Origin: an uncultured Draconibacterium sp. | GTDB taxonomy: Bacteria > Bacteroidota > Bacteroidia > Bacteroidales > Prolixibacteraceae | DNA length: 64,000 nt | Assembly (NCBI RefSeq): GCF_963677155.1 | Contig: NZ_OY781884.1 | Location: forward strand, 1,348,001-1,412,000 | Direction: 5' to 3' | Shown: in pieces, positions 9,906 to 19,097 of the stretch | Layout of the letters: every line of letters starts with the position of its first letter | Numbering within the stretch: position 1 is the stretch's first letter | The notes under the pieces: generated by a model | Databases searched by the model: none | Told to the model about the DNA's origin: nothing | Seen by the model: only the letters and a program-made list of their open reading frames with translations | Translations under genes and position numbers: made by a program

Positions 9906-11144
9906 ATGGGTTTAAAAATTGTTTTTCGAGGAAAAGTATTGCTGGCAATTATTATATTCACCACAGTTACCTGTACTGCCATTATTTATACTTCCATAAA
10001 AAGCTTGCAACTCGACCGCGAACACCTTGCATTATTTGAACTCTCAAAAAATATCGACCTCGAAATTTCTCACAGCAGAATATTCCTAGATGATTATTTA
10101 TTATTTAACGACAACCTTAAAAAGACAACCATTTTAAGTTGTTTTACAAATACCAATAAATACATCACTTCGCTCGATTCACTAATTGAAGAAAATTATA
10201 ACGACAACCGCAAAATAGAGCTCCAACAGTCGCTTGCATCGGTTACCACCCAGGTACAGCAACTACAGAATAAAATATCAGAATTAGTCCAAAACAATTC
10301 AAGAACTATTAATCCGGCAATCTTAATCAATTATCATAATTTTCAGACTGCGTATGAAGATTTAAACAAAAGGCTGGAAGACTTAATAATAAAAGATAGC
10401 TACAGTTTTAAACAACTCGTGTTCACGCTGGTTCTACTAACTTTTTTCCTGTTACTAATCTGTATATTCCTGATTCATCGCATAATAAACTCATATAGTT
10501 CGATTGAAAAACAGCAAGCACTCCGATCGCTTGAAGTTGAATTTAAAGAACGAAAAAGAATAGCAGCTGACCTACACGATGGCTTAGGCTCCATTTTATC
10601 CAGTATCGCACTTTTCATCAAGTTAATTGAAAAAGATTGTAAAAATGAAACTGAAAATAAAAGTCTGGTTCAGGTTAAAGAACTATCGGCAATTGCTTTA
10701 GAAAACCTGGAGGCCACGATAAACAACTTAAACCCGTCAATTCTAAACAAATACGGATTACTAAAATCATTGGAAATACTTTGCGATAAAATAAACGATA
10801 TTGGAGAAGTTTCATGCGTGGTAAATTCAACTAATCCGGAAATAAAGTTAGATCCGAACGTGGAACTAAACGTTTACCGTATTTGTAACGAGTTAATAAA
10901 CAATACGCTAAAACATGCAGATGCTACGAAATTGCACATCGATATTCAACAAATAAAAAAGACTGTAACTATCTTGTATCGCGACAATGGGAAAGGATTT
11001 AATCCTGAGCTTATTCACACATCAGACGAAGAAAAAATGGGACTGCGAAATATAATCAACCGTATCGAGTCGTTTGGTGGTAGATACGAAATTAACACTG
11101 GGGAAGGAAAGGGAGTTGAAATAAAGCTAAGTTTCACGATATAA
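9906..11144 (+). CDS. NarL-family sensor histidine kinase
   Basis: The 412-residue membrane protein has one helix at residues 9-29, an extracytoplasmic helical region of about 140 residues, and a second helix at about 173-195. A HisKA_3 dimerisation domain follows with ERKRIAADLHDGLGSILSS, where the phospho-accepting His is near residue 224. A GHKL ATPase domain comes next, with N-box NELINNTLKHA and G-box DNGKGF. It pairs with the LuxR-type regulator 3 bp downstream. The sensed signal cannot be read from the sequence. Confidence 0.92.
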   Translation: MGLKIVFRGKVLLAIIIFTTVTCTAIIYTSIKSLQLDREHLALFELSKNIDLEISHSRIFLDDYLLFNDNLKKTTILSCFTNTNKYITSLDSLIEENYNDNRKIELQQSLASVTTQVQQLQNKISELVQNNSRTINPAILINYHNFQTAYEDLNKRLEDLIIKDSYSFKQLVFTLVLLTFFLLLICIFLIHRIINSYSSIEKQQALRSLEVEFKERKRIAADLHDGLGSILSSIALFIKLIEKDCKNETENKSLVQVKELSAIALENLEATINNLNPSILNKYGLLKSLEILCDKINDIGEVSCVVNSTNPEIKLDPNVELNVYRICNELINNTLKHADATKLHIDIQQIKKTVTILYRDNGKGFNPELIHTSDEEKMGLRNIINRIESFGGRYEINTGEGKGVEIKLSFTI

Positions 11145-11147
11145 TTC

Positions 11148-11807
11148 ATGAACATGAAGAACACAAACATTATAATCGTTGACGACCACAAAATTTTTAG
11201 AGATGGTTTAATAATGTTACTAAGCAATTTCGAATTTGTAACAGTTGTTGGCGAAGCTGCAAATGGCGAAGAGTTTCTTGAACTGATTGAAGAAGTGAAA
11301 CCTGACATTGTTTTAATGGATATTAACATGCCTAAAATGAACGGCATTGAAGCCACAAAACAGGCACTAAAAAAGCACCCTGAATTAAAAGTTATTACTC
11401 TCACATCTTTTGCCGACGATGAATATATTGAGCAAATGATTTCGGCTGGCGTGGAAGGTTACATGCTAAAACGATCTGATATTGAAGATTTTGAAAAAGC
11501 CATTAAAAAAGTTGCCGATGGCGGAAGCTACTTCTCTTCGGAAATTATAAAAGTAATTACCCGTAATTTGCATAAAGACAAGGAACGCAGGTCGGGCGAA
11601 CAACTTTTTGCCCAATTTACTTCGCGCGAAAAAGAAATTCTAAACCTGATTTGTAAAGGTTTTAACAACGAACAGATTGCAGAACTCATTCATTTAAGTC
11701 CCAAAACAGTGGAGAAACACAAAAGTCACCTCTTTCATAAAACAGAAACTTTTAACACCGTAAACCTTGTTATTTATGCTTTTAAAAACCAGCTTATTTC
11801 GTTATAA
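11148..11807 (+). CDS. LuxR/NarL-type response regulator
   Basis: The 219-residue protein has an N-terminal receiver domain with acidic pair DD near residue 12, phospho-acceptor Asp in DIVLMDINMPKMNG near residue 60 and the switch Thr in VITLTSFADD. A C-terminal LuxR helix-turn-helix follows (FTSREKEILNLICKGFNNEQ, LSPKTVEKHKSHLF). It is co-transcribed with the upstream kinase. A second ATG at 11154 is also possible. A bidirectional terminator-like hairpin follows. Confidence 0.93.
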   Translation: MNMKNTNIIIVDDHKIFRDGLIMLLSNFEFVTVVGEAANGEEFLELIEEVKPDIVLMDINMPKMNGIEATKQALKKHPELKVITLTSFADDEYIEQMISAGVEGYMLKRSDIEDFEKAIKKVADGGSYFSSEIIKVITRNLHKDKERRSGEQLFAQFTSREKEILNLICKGFNNEQIAELIHLSPKTVEKHKSHLFHKTETFNTVNLVIYAFKNQLISL

Positions 11808-11858
11808 AACACACTTCTCTCTCAACTAAAAACATAAAGAACAAACTCCAGTACAAAA

Positions 11859-11889
11859 AGAAAGCTGCTCTAAAAAAGAACAGCTTTCT
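11859..11889. terminator. Bidirectional terminator-like hairpin
   Basis: Arms AGAAAGCTG (11859-11867) and CAGCTTTCT (11881-11889) form a 9-bp stem between the convergent response regulator and OmpA-like genes. The loop and flanks are rich in A and T on both sides, suiting termination in both directions. Confidence 0.65.
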
Positions 11890-11918
11890 GATGATTGATA
11901 TTTTTCCAAATACTAATT

Positions 11919-13457
11919 TCAATTCATTTCCAGAATCGTAAATTCTGTTCTACGGTTTTTCCGATGATCTGCTGCTGAACAAGGAACACCATCATCACAT
12001 TGGTTTACTAACTGCGTTTCACCATATCCCTTGGCAATAATCCTGTCAGCATCTATTCCTTTGCTTACAATATAGCCAACTGCCGAATCGGAACGTTTCT
12101 GACTCAGTCTTTGGTTATAAGCATCATCACCACGACAGTCGGTATGCGATCCCAATTCAACTTTCCAGCCTGGATTATCTTTCATTATTTTTACCAACTT
12201 ATCCAGTTCAACTTCCGATTCCGGTAAAATATTCCATTTGTCAAAGTCGTAATAAATATTCTCCATAACAAACTTCTGCTTTACTTCTACTTTTTCAACC
12301 CATAATGTATCGCGAAGAACACCAAAAGGTTTTTCTGTGGTAGCAATAGTTTTCGAATCGTTCATGTAGCCATCAATATTACTTACCACTGAGTAGCTTT
12401 TATCTTCTTTCAATTCTTTCTTAAACACAGTGCCCGCAATTGTCTCTGCTACCCCGTCGAAAGTAATTTTAGCATTCTCTATTGGTTCCATCGACTTTCT
12501 ATCCATAACAACCAACTCAAGATGATACAAACCTTCTAGAAGCACCTTATAAATATCGTCGCTCCCCATTCCTCCTTGTTTGTTCGAGCAATAGTATCCA
12601 ACTTTTCCTTCAGGATGAATTACAAAACCAAAATCGTCACCCGCTGAGTTTAATTCGTTCAACTCTGCAACTCCGCTAATGTTATCGCCAAACAGCCCAA
12701 CATTGTATATATTAAGATCATCGCCAGCATCTCTTCCATTTGATGAAAAGATGAGGAATTTATCTTTATAAATAAACGGGAACATTTCATTTTTATTGGT
12801 ATTTACCGCGCTACCCATATTTTGCATTTCTCCCCAGGTACCGTTTGTTCGAACTGCCATGTAAATATCAGTTCCTCCAAGCCCTTTATCAGGAATATCT
12901 GAAACAAAATACAAAGTATCACCGGTAGTAGTAATACTTGGGTGACCTACCGAATAAGTTGGATCGTTATATGGCAACTCTCCTGTTTTCTGCCATTCGC
13001 CATCAATCTTTTTAACAATAATAATCTTCAGACGTATATCTGCCTTTTGATAAACTTTATTTCTAACCTCAGGATTTTCAAAATTACTTAAGGTTACAAA
13101 AAGTTCTCCTGTTGACTCGCAGTAAGAAACAGGACCGGCGTGATAACCTTCACTTACAGCGCCAAGTCTGGGCATTTTCCCTGATTCCACATTACCTTCT
13201 GCGTCCGTTGGTGTTGAATACAAATTATAATAAACCCCCTTACTTATACCTTTACTTAACTTCTCAATCTCTTCATCGGTATAGGCCGAATACCAAAGTT
13301 CATCGTTCACAAAACCGGGGCCAAAATCACTTTGTCTTGTATTAAGATTAGTCTTTTCTGTTTTTAGACTAACCATTTTTTTAAAATAAATACATTTTTG
13401 TTGAGCAAACACCAACATTGGTACAAATGCAAAAAGAAAAAGTAATACTCTTTTCAT
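11919..13457 (-). CDS. OmpA-family outer-membrane protein with PD40 beta-propeller
   Basis: The 512-residue protein starts with a signal peptide (KRVLLFLFAFVPMLVFAQ). A PD40/WD40-like propeller covers about residues 60-300, with repeats such as PSITTTGDTLYFVSD and GGTDIYMA. A carboxypeptidase-regulatory-like beta domain follows (about 310-395). The C-terminal OmpA domain (400-512) carries peptidoglycan-binding residues in GSHTDCRGDDAYNQRLSQKR. This layout is common in Bacteroidota and fits a periplasmic or outer-membrane-anchored envelope protein. It stands alone, convergent with the response regulator. Confidence 0.9.
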   Translation of the reverse strand: MKRVLLFLFAFVPMLVFAQQKCIYFKKMVSLKTEKTNLNTRQSDFGPGFVNDELWYSAYTDEEIEKLSKGISKGVYYNLYSTPTDAEGNVESGKMPRLGAVSEGYHAGPVSYCESTGELFVTLSNFENPEVRNKVYQKADIRLKIIIVKKIDGEWQKTGELPYNDPTYSVGHPSITTTGDTLYFVSDIPDKGLGGTDIYMAVRTNGTWGEMQNMGSAVNTNKNEMFPFIYKDKFLIFSSNGRDAGDDLNIYNVGLFGDNISGVAELNELNSAGDDFGFVIHPEGKVGYYCSNKQGGMGSDDIYKVLLEGLYHLELVVMDRKSMEPIENAKITFDGVAETIAGTVFKKELKEDKSYSVVSNIDGYMNDSKTIATTEKPFGVLRDTLWVEKVEVKQKFVMENIYYDFDKWNILPESEVELDKLVKIMKDNPGWKVELGSHTDCRGDDAYNQRLSQKRSDSAVGYIVSKGIDADRIIAKGYGETQLVNQCDDGVPCSAADHRKNRRTEFTILEMN

Positions 13458-13604
13458 AATTATTTGAATTTAGGATTTTCAGAAAATTTGTTCAATATTA
13501 TACATATAAAAATATTAAGAAAGCATCCAGCTCCTTAATACAACCCTTATTTTTTGCAACTTTTAATTGCATTTTCTGACACCAAGTTAGGCTATTTTAT
13601 GTAA

Positions 13605-15020
13605 TTAATCAAGTCTTTTTCTGAGCATTACCACATTTTCAACATGATGGGTATGGGGAAACATATCAACGGGCTGAATTTTCTCAATTTGGTACAACGA
13701 ATCAAGCATTGCAAGGTCGCGTGCCTGAGTGGCAGGATTACAACTAACGTAAATAATTTTAAGAGGCTCCATCTTTAAAATAGTATCTACTACATCGGTG
13801 TGCATTCCTGCTCTTGGCGGATCGGTAATTACCACTTCCGGGTTGCCGTGTTCTCTTATAAAAGTTTCGTTCAGAACATCTTTCATATCGCCGGCAAAAA
13901 ACTTTGTATTTACGATATTATTGAGTTCCGAGTTTAATTTAGCATCCTCAATAGCTTCGGGTACATATTCAATTCCCACAACTTTTCTTGCCTTTTTCGC
14001 CACAAAATTAGCGATAGTACCGGTTCCGGTGTAAAGATCATAGACTATCTCATCTCCCTTAAGCTCAGCAAAATCACGAGCTACCTTATATAACTCGTAA
14101 GCTTGTTCGGAGTTGGTTTGATAAAAGCTTTTTGGACCAATCTTAAATTGTAATCCCTCCATTTGTTCCAGTACATAATCGCGCCCCGAAAATACTTTTA
14201 TCTCCTGATCGGTTATCGTATCGTTTCCTTTTGTATTAATAACATACATTAATGAAGTTATCCCTGAGAACTCATTCTTTACGGCTTCTAACAACTGTTT
14301 GCGCGCCAGTTCATCTTCATAAAAGAAACTTACAATAACCATCAACTCACCTGTGGATGTGGTTCTGATTATCAGCGTTCTTAAGAATCCTTTCTGTTCG
14401 CGAATATCGAAGAAAGATAATTTTTCGTTTAAAGCATAGTTGTAAATAAAGTTGCGGATTTGGTTTGACGGATCATCCTGCAACCAGCATTTATCGATAT
14501 TTACCACTTTATCAAACAACCCCGGAACATGAAAACCAAGAGCATTCGGATCTTTAATTTCCTCTTCGCTTTCAATCTCCTCGAAACTCAACCAGCGTTT
14601 GTTCGAAAAGGTAAATTCCATTTTATTTCTGTAGAAAGTGCTCTTCTCAGAACCCATAATTGGCAGTATTTCAGGCATTTTCACTTTCCCGATTCTGGAT
14701 AGCTGGTCCTGCACCTGTTTTTGTTTGTAGAACAATTGCTTTTCGTAAGGCAAAATTTGCCACTTACATCCACCGCATACGCCAAAATGCTCGCAGAATG
14801 CTTCAGCTCTGTCTTCGCTGTATGCTTTAAACTCTTTTACAACAGCTTCCTGGTAACGTTTTCTTTTCTTTGTTACCTGTAAGTCGACCACATCGCCGGG
14901 AATGGCCAGTTTAGTAAAAACAACCACATCGCCAACGCGCGCAACAGCTTTTCCTTCTGCTCCAATATCTTCTATTTTTACATTCTCGTAAAACGGCTTC
15001 TTTCTTTTTCTTCTTCCCAC
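13605..15020 (-). CDS. rlmD: 23S rRNA (uracil-5-)-methyltransferase, RumA/RlmD family
   Basis: The 471-residue SAM-dependent RNA methyltransferase has an N-terminal TRAM domain (about 10-70). The iron-sulfur Cys set is in CEHFGVCGGC near residue 80. A Rossmann core follows with DLYTGTGTIANFVAKKARKV, then TDPPRAG and the catalytic Cys in YVSCNPATQARDL. Length and motifs are normal. Whether it modifies U1939, U747 or both cannot be decided from sequence alone. It is monocistronic, with the start at 15020 just after the intergenic region holding the small-RNA locus. Confidence 0.9.
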   Translation of the reverse strand: MGRRKRKKPFYENVKIEDIGAEGKAVARVGDVVVFTKLAIPGDVVDLQVTKKRKRYQEAVVKEFKAYSEDRAEAFCEHFGVCGGCKWQILPYEKQLFYKQKQVQDQLSRIGKVKMPEILPIMGSEKSTFYRNKMEFTFSNKRWLSFEEIESEEEIKDPNALGFHVPGLFDKVVNIDKCWLQDDPSNQIRNFIYNYALNEKLSFFDIREQKGFLRTLIIRTTSTGELMVIVSFFYEDELARKQLLEAVKNEFSGITSLMYVINTKGNDTITDQEIKVFSGRDYVLEQMEGLQFKIGPKSFYQTNSEQAYELYKVARDFAELKGDEIVYDLYTGTGTIANFVAKKARKVVGIEYVPEAIEDAKLNSELNNIVNTKFFAGDMKDVLNETFIREHGNPEVVITDPPRAGMHTDVVDTILKMEPLKIIYVSCNPATQARDLAMLDSLYQIEKIQPVDMFPHTHHVENVVMLRKRLD

Positions 15021-15169
15021 AGCATTCTAATTTTGCGCAAATATAATTCAATATTTATTACTGCATTATTATTGCACAAACAGTCATTTCCCAAATAAAT
15101 ATCGTTTTTCCCATAATGGGAAAAACAACCATTTTCATATGGACAGAAGTCATTTTATATTTCACAAAG

Positions 15170-15200
15170 CTTTTCTGCTTTAATCATTTCCGTATATTTG
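15170..15200 (+). promoter_or_regulatory. Bacteroidota-type promoter for the 15.2-kb RNA
   Basis: TATATTTG at 15193-15200 matches the TAnnTTTG -7 box of Bacteroidota housekeeping promoters. A T-rich TTTTCTG lies at the expected distance upstream (about 15171) as an imperfect -33 box. No ORF starts downstream, so it probably drives a non-coding RNA. Confidence 0.5.
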
Positions 15201-15207
15201 CTACTGA

Positions 15208-15370
15208 TTTAATGGTTGGTTTTATTTTCAACAAGTAAAACTTAAAAGGGGAAAGCGACTTCTGTATTTATGATTGGTTTTGTGTTTAGGGGTTTGTAAA
15301 TTATCAATCATCTTCAAAAAGCGTCCATAGAGCTTTCCCCTTCCTTTTTTTGCCCGATAGGGCATTTTTT
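15208..15370 (+). ncRNA. Candidate structured small RNA (6S-like architecture)
   Basis: Between a promoter-like box and a strong terminator lies about 160 bp without an ORF. An exact 11-bp inverted repeat closes it: 15246-15256 (AAGGGGAAAGC) pairs with 15332-15342, bracketing about 75 bases. A long closing stem around a large, AT-rich internal loop is the general architecture of 6S RNA, and Bacteroidota 6S (Bacteroidales-1 type) is of similar size. I cannot fold or search it, so the identity is tentative. The existence of a small-RNA gene is better supported than its name. Confidence 0.45.
15352..15370 (+). terminator. Rho-independent terminator
   Basis: GCCC-GATA-GGGC (15352-15363) is followed by A and six Ts. 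It sits 9 bp after the closing stem of the small-RNA candidate and would end that transcript. Confidence 0.7.
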
Positions 15371-15589
15371 ATGTCTAAATTTTTGATAACTCGGGTAGCT
15401 ATTGAAATCTCATTTATGTAGAGTACTGAATAAAATGGGAACAAAAAAAGCTCCGAATTTCTTCGAAGTTTTTTGAGGTGTAACTTAGTAGGGAATCGTA
15501 TTTATTTCGGTAGTCATTGTCGATCAAATAAAACTTCAGTAATTCTTCTATAACTAACCGATCACTTTTAATAACACTGTGAAGTTATT

Positions 15590-17464
15590 TTAATTTGATA
15601 GCTGTATGCCCAGAAACCATCCGGTCCAAAAACTATTCTTACCATTTTGTATTGCCTGATCAATATGGTTATTGCTTTCGGCAATCGTTTGCTCTTCTAT
15701 CAGATTGTTTTCTGTGTTTCCGGGTATAAAGCAATTTCCTGAAACACCGCCTATGAATTCTATATGATTAAACAATTGGGGGTTTAATGCAAGTCGCAAG
15801 CTTAATTTTGTTCCTTCGTAAGCAAACTTCTTTGTGTTATTTATAGATGTACTTATTATATCGGTGTTAATCTTAAATTTATTTTTTATTGGGAAATTCC
15901 CCCCAAAACCAAAGCCGGAACCAATCTTTTCGTTGCCTGCAACCACATTTATAATAGAATAAAATTTAGGGTTGCCGGTTTTTAAATTAACTTCCACAGG
16001 AAAAGTCTCAGTATATAAAAATTCAAGAGAATAATTTCCACGTTTTACAATATTTATCAATCCTACCTGAAAACCGGAATGTATAGTATCGGCAACATTT
16101 ACAAGCCCGAATTGAAGACCATGCAGCGTTTTTGTTTTATTCATCAGCGCAGCTATTTGTACACCTTTCAAATCTGCTTTATTCTGGTTTATTGTACCGG
16201 AAAGTTGCAGTCCGTTTGTAGAAACGCTCTCGTTATATGCACCTGCCATTTGCAATCCTCTTACTGTATCTTCAGAGATATTTGCAAGCCCTGCAATTTG
16301 CGCGCCCGAAACCTTATCATAATTCATGTTCAAAACTCCACTGATTTGCGCCCCAACCAATTTTTCTTTAGAAATATTCAAAACGCCTGCGGTTTGTGTC
16401 CCATTTACGTTTTTGTAGGCCATATTAAATACGCCGCTAATTTGCCCGCCACGGATATTTCCTTGAAGCGTATTGTAAACACCACTTACCTGAAAACCGG
16501 AAACATTGCTGAAATCGTTTGTGTACCCCCCCGAAAATTGCACTCCATGTACATTTCCCAAAACAATATTCGCAACACCTGCTGCCTGCATTCCTCGTGC
16601 TTCTTTTTGAATAATATTGGCTATTCCTCCGAATTCAGCTCCTTTTAGCCCTTTTGAATACCCTGCCAGCATATTTAACGAAACATTGTTTACGCGCAGT
16701 CCTTTTACAAAAGAGTTGGTTCCTACTTTTGGCAAAAAAGAAAGCTGCACCGGCATTATTTTTTCAGTGTTTAAATGAGATGCATAAATGGCCTCTGAAG
16801 GAACAAATTTTTGTACCAGCGACAAGCTTTCAAATTTCTTTTCTTTTAGTCGGAATTCGGCCGCCTCAGTGCCTTTGGGAATCATGGCAAAAGGCGATTC
16901 TCTTTTGTAGAGGCTAAGCTGAATGTTTTGCGCCCCGGAGCTAACATAAATCACTGTATCATAATAAAACGGGCGACTAACAAAAAGGCCAATATTTTTG
17001 TTGCTGGTGCTAAAATCAAATGAAAAGGAACCGTCATCCTGGCTAATAACCAGTTGCTCGTTTTCAGGATCGTAAACAATTACTGAATCTAACGAAATGT
17101 CTGCATTATCAGCAATCCGCCCGGAAATTTGAAAGTTACTTTGCGTGCTGCTTTTCGAAATTCCACTTATAATAATGTGGTTTTCTACCTGTCGGAATGT
17201 GGCGTTACTTTGAAATAACTTCTTTAGCGCATCGCCCACTTTTATGTTTTGGGCAGAAAGCGACACCGTCCTGTTTTCGTTAATGTCGTCAGGGTTATAA
17301 GCAAAAAAGAAATCGCCCTGTTGCTCAATGTCTTTTAATATTTCGGTAATACTAATATTCTGAACATTCAAGTTGATTCGAATATTCAGCAAATTTTGTG
17401 TTTTTGCAACCAGGGTTAAAAACAAAAAACTCAGAAAAAACGGCAGAAAATATTTAATTCTCAC
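15590..17464 (-). CDS. STN-domain surface protein with G-x-Q-x-x-G-x-x-N repeats
   Basis: The 624-residue protein has a signal peptide (residues 1-22) and an STN domain (about 30-105), the signalling domain of TonB-type transducers. A carboxypeptidase-like beta domain follows (about 115-190). About 280-480 carry a run of roughly 21-residue repeats of the form G-x-Q-(I/F)-(S/A)-G-(V/L)-x-N. The C-terminal part looks like beta-strands. It lacks the 22-strand receptor barrel usual after an STN domain. The start overlaps the FecR gene by 11 bp, so sigma, FecR and this gene form an operon. Confidence 0.8.
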   Translation of the reverse strand: MRIKYFLPFFLSFLFLTLVAKTQNLLNIRINLNVQNISITEILKDIEQQGDFFFAYNPDDINENRTVSLSAQNIKVGDALKKLFQSNATFRQVENHIIISGISKSSTQSNFQISGRIADNADISLDSVIVYDPENEQLVISQDDGSFSFDFSTSNKNIGLFVSRPFYYDTVIYVSSGAQNIQLSLYKRESPFAMIPKGTEAAEFRLKEKKFESLSLVQKFVPSEAIYASHLNTEKIMPVQLSFLPKVGTNSFVKGLRVNNVSLNMLAGYSKGLKGAEFGGIANIIQKEARGMQAAGVANIVLGNVHGVQFSGGYTNDFSNVSGFQVSGVYNTLQGNIRGGQISGVFNMAYKNVNGTQTAGVLNISKEKLVGAQISGVLNMNYDKVSGAQIAGLANISEDTVRGLQMAGAYNESVSTNGLQLSGTINQNKADLKGVQIAALMNKTKTLHGLQFGLVNVADTIHSGFQVGLINIVKRGNYSLEFLYTETFPVEVNLKTGNPKFYSIINVVAGNEKIGSGFGFGGNFPIKNKFKINTDIISTSINNTKKFAYEGTKLSLRLALNPQLFNHIEFIGGVSGNCFIPGNTENNLIEEQTIAESNNHIDQAIQNGKNSFWTGWFLGIQLSN

Positions 17465-18410
17465 TTTCTAAAGCAATAGAATATTCATTGTTTAACTTAT
17501 TAAATTTCAGTCCGTAAGTTTGTGTAATTACATTTAGTATTTCATTTACAGAGTCGTTATTAAACTGCGAGGTAAAAAGTGAATTTACATTCACCTTCGT
17601 ATCAACATTTATTTTGGTAGAATAGCAGTGTTCCAAATTAGCAAACACATCTTTTAGCGGCATATTGTTGAAAATAAGTGTTTTGTTAATGCTGAAAAAT
17701 TCCGCCGGTTTTTGAGTTATTTCACTAATCTGTTTGTCCGCTGCAGGAATAAAACCACTTTCTCCTTTTTGAAGAACCAGTGAATTTACTTCTTCTTTCG
17801 AGAGTTTTACCACGCCGGATAACACGTTGACGTAAACCCCGTCGTTTTTAACAATGTTCACATTGAATTGAGTCCCCAGTACTTCTACTTTCCCGTAAAG
17901 GGTTTCAACTACAAATTTTTGGGTTGTGTCTCTTTTTACATGAAAAAAAGCTTCCCCCTCCAGCCTGGCAGTTCTTGTACGTGTTTTTGTATTGAAGAAA
18001 TAGTTGATCTGTGAATTGCCTGAAAGAATCACTTCTGTTCCGTCTGGCAAAATTTCCTTCAGGGATTTGTTTTTGGCAGTAAATGTTGTTGTATCGTATT
18101 TTTCGGGCGAAAAAATAAAGAAAGCTACAATAAGAATGGCGGCAATTGCTCCAACATAAGGAAGTATAATTCTATAAGTAGGAGTATGTATTTGTTTTTC
18201 CATTTTTTCCCATGCAGTGTTCGGATTTGCACGCTTTGTTTCATCGGTGGTACTATTTTGCCAAATTGTTGCAAAGCTTTCAAAATAAGCCTGATTTTCT
18301 TCCGAATTTTCAAGCCATTCGGCAACAGTTTCCTGTTCGGCAAACGTTGCTTCGCCCAAAAGAAATTTGGTTAATAAAGTATCGTCGATATGTTTTGTCG
18401 TTTTATTCAC
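17454..18410 (-). CDS. FecR-type anti-sigma regulator
   Basis: The 318-residue single-pass protein has a cytoplasmic N-terminal part, a membrane helix at about 86-104 (IILPYVGAIAAILIVAFFIF), then a periplasmic FecR domain with LPDGTEVILSGNSQINY and GEAFFHV. A C-terminal DUF4974-like STN-fold domain covers about 240-318. It would hold the ECF sigma factor encoded 16 bp upstream and receive a signal from the STN protein downstream. Confidence 0.93.
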   Translation of the reverse strand: MNKTTKHIDDTLLTKFLLGEATFAEQETVAEWLENSEENQAYFESFATIWQNSTTDETKRANPNTAWEKMEKQIHTPTYRIILPYVGAIAAILIVAFFIFSPEKYDTTTFTAKNKSLKEILPDGTEVILSGNSQINYFFNTKTRTRTARLEGEAFFHVKRDTTQKFVVETLYGKVEVLGTQFNVNIVKNDGVYVNVLSGVVKLSKEEVNSLVLQKGESGFIPAADKQISEITQKPAEFFSINKTLIFNNMPLKDVFANLEHCYSTKINVDTKVNVNSLFTSQFNNDSVNEILNVITQTYGLKFNKLNNEYSIALESEN

Positions 18411-18425
18411 ACTTTTGCCGTTTCT

Positions 18426-19001
18426 TTATTTGCTCATTATTTTTTGTGTTCTGGAAAACAGGGTGAATAAAACCAGCGGAAATTCGCTTGATAAATCTTT
18501 ACGTAAACTAGCCAATGCTTTTCCCATTTGGGTTTCAACCGTTTTTATCGAAATGTCCAGTTTCTCTGCAATTTCTTTATATTTTAATTCATCCATCCTG
18601 CTCATAAGAAAAATCTTTCGGCGCTCAGTTGGTAAATTATTAATGGCCGATTGAATTTTTGCATTTAATTCTTTCCCAATCAGGTGCTCCTCCTGACTCT
18701 TCTCTGTATAAATACTTTCATCATTATTTATTTTTTCATATTGCCTTTTTACTTTTTGATGTTTTATATAGTTCAATGCTGTATTTCGAACTGCGCTGTA
18801 CAAGTAGGCTTTAACAGAAGAATCGATTCTAATTTTCCGTTTATCTGCCCAAAGCTTCGAGAATACTTCCTGTACAATGTCTTCAGCCAAAGTGTAATCG
18901 GCAACAAAACCATAGCAGTAAGCACACAGAACTGAATAATGCTTTTTAAACAAAATTTCAAAACCAGATTTTGTATGCCATTTGGTATCAGTAGCTCTCA
19001 T
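18426..19001 (-). CDS. ECF sigma-70 factor, Bacteroidota FecI-like
   Basis: The 191-residue protein has sigma region 2 (FEILFKKHYSVLCAYCYGF and AEDIVQEVFSKLW) and region 4 (INNLPTERRKIFLMSRMDE, YKEIAEKLDISIKTVETQMG). It is first in an operon with the FecR anti-sigma and the STN repeat protein. Expected targets are its own operon and possibly the related repeat gene at 19098-20149. Confidence 0.94.
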   Translation of the reverse strand: MRATDTKWHTKSGFEILFKKHYSVLCAYCYGFVADYTLAEDIVQEVFSKLWADKRKIRIDSSVKAYLYSAVRNTALNYIKHQKVKRQYEKINNDESIYTEKSQEEHLIGKELNAKIQSAINNLPTERRKIFLMSRMDELKYKEIAEKLDISIKTVETQMGKALASLRKDLSSEFPLVLFTLFSRTQKIMSK

Positions 19002-19097
19002 TCAGGAAAGTTGTAGCTGCAAAATAAATAATTCTACCCAGGAATGCTTTATGGAGAAATAGAATTATCTGTTGCAGCTACTAAATTTATGTTCCTC

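Noticed and set aside
16079-16648. 189-residue + strand ORF inside the STN repeat gene
   Set aside because: It is the antisense shadow of a repetitive coding region. It is Cys- and Ile-rich without a fold signature, and the minus strand gene is clearly real.
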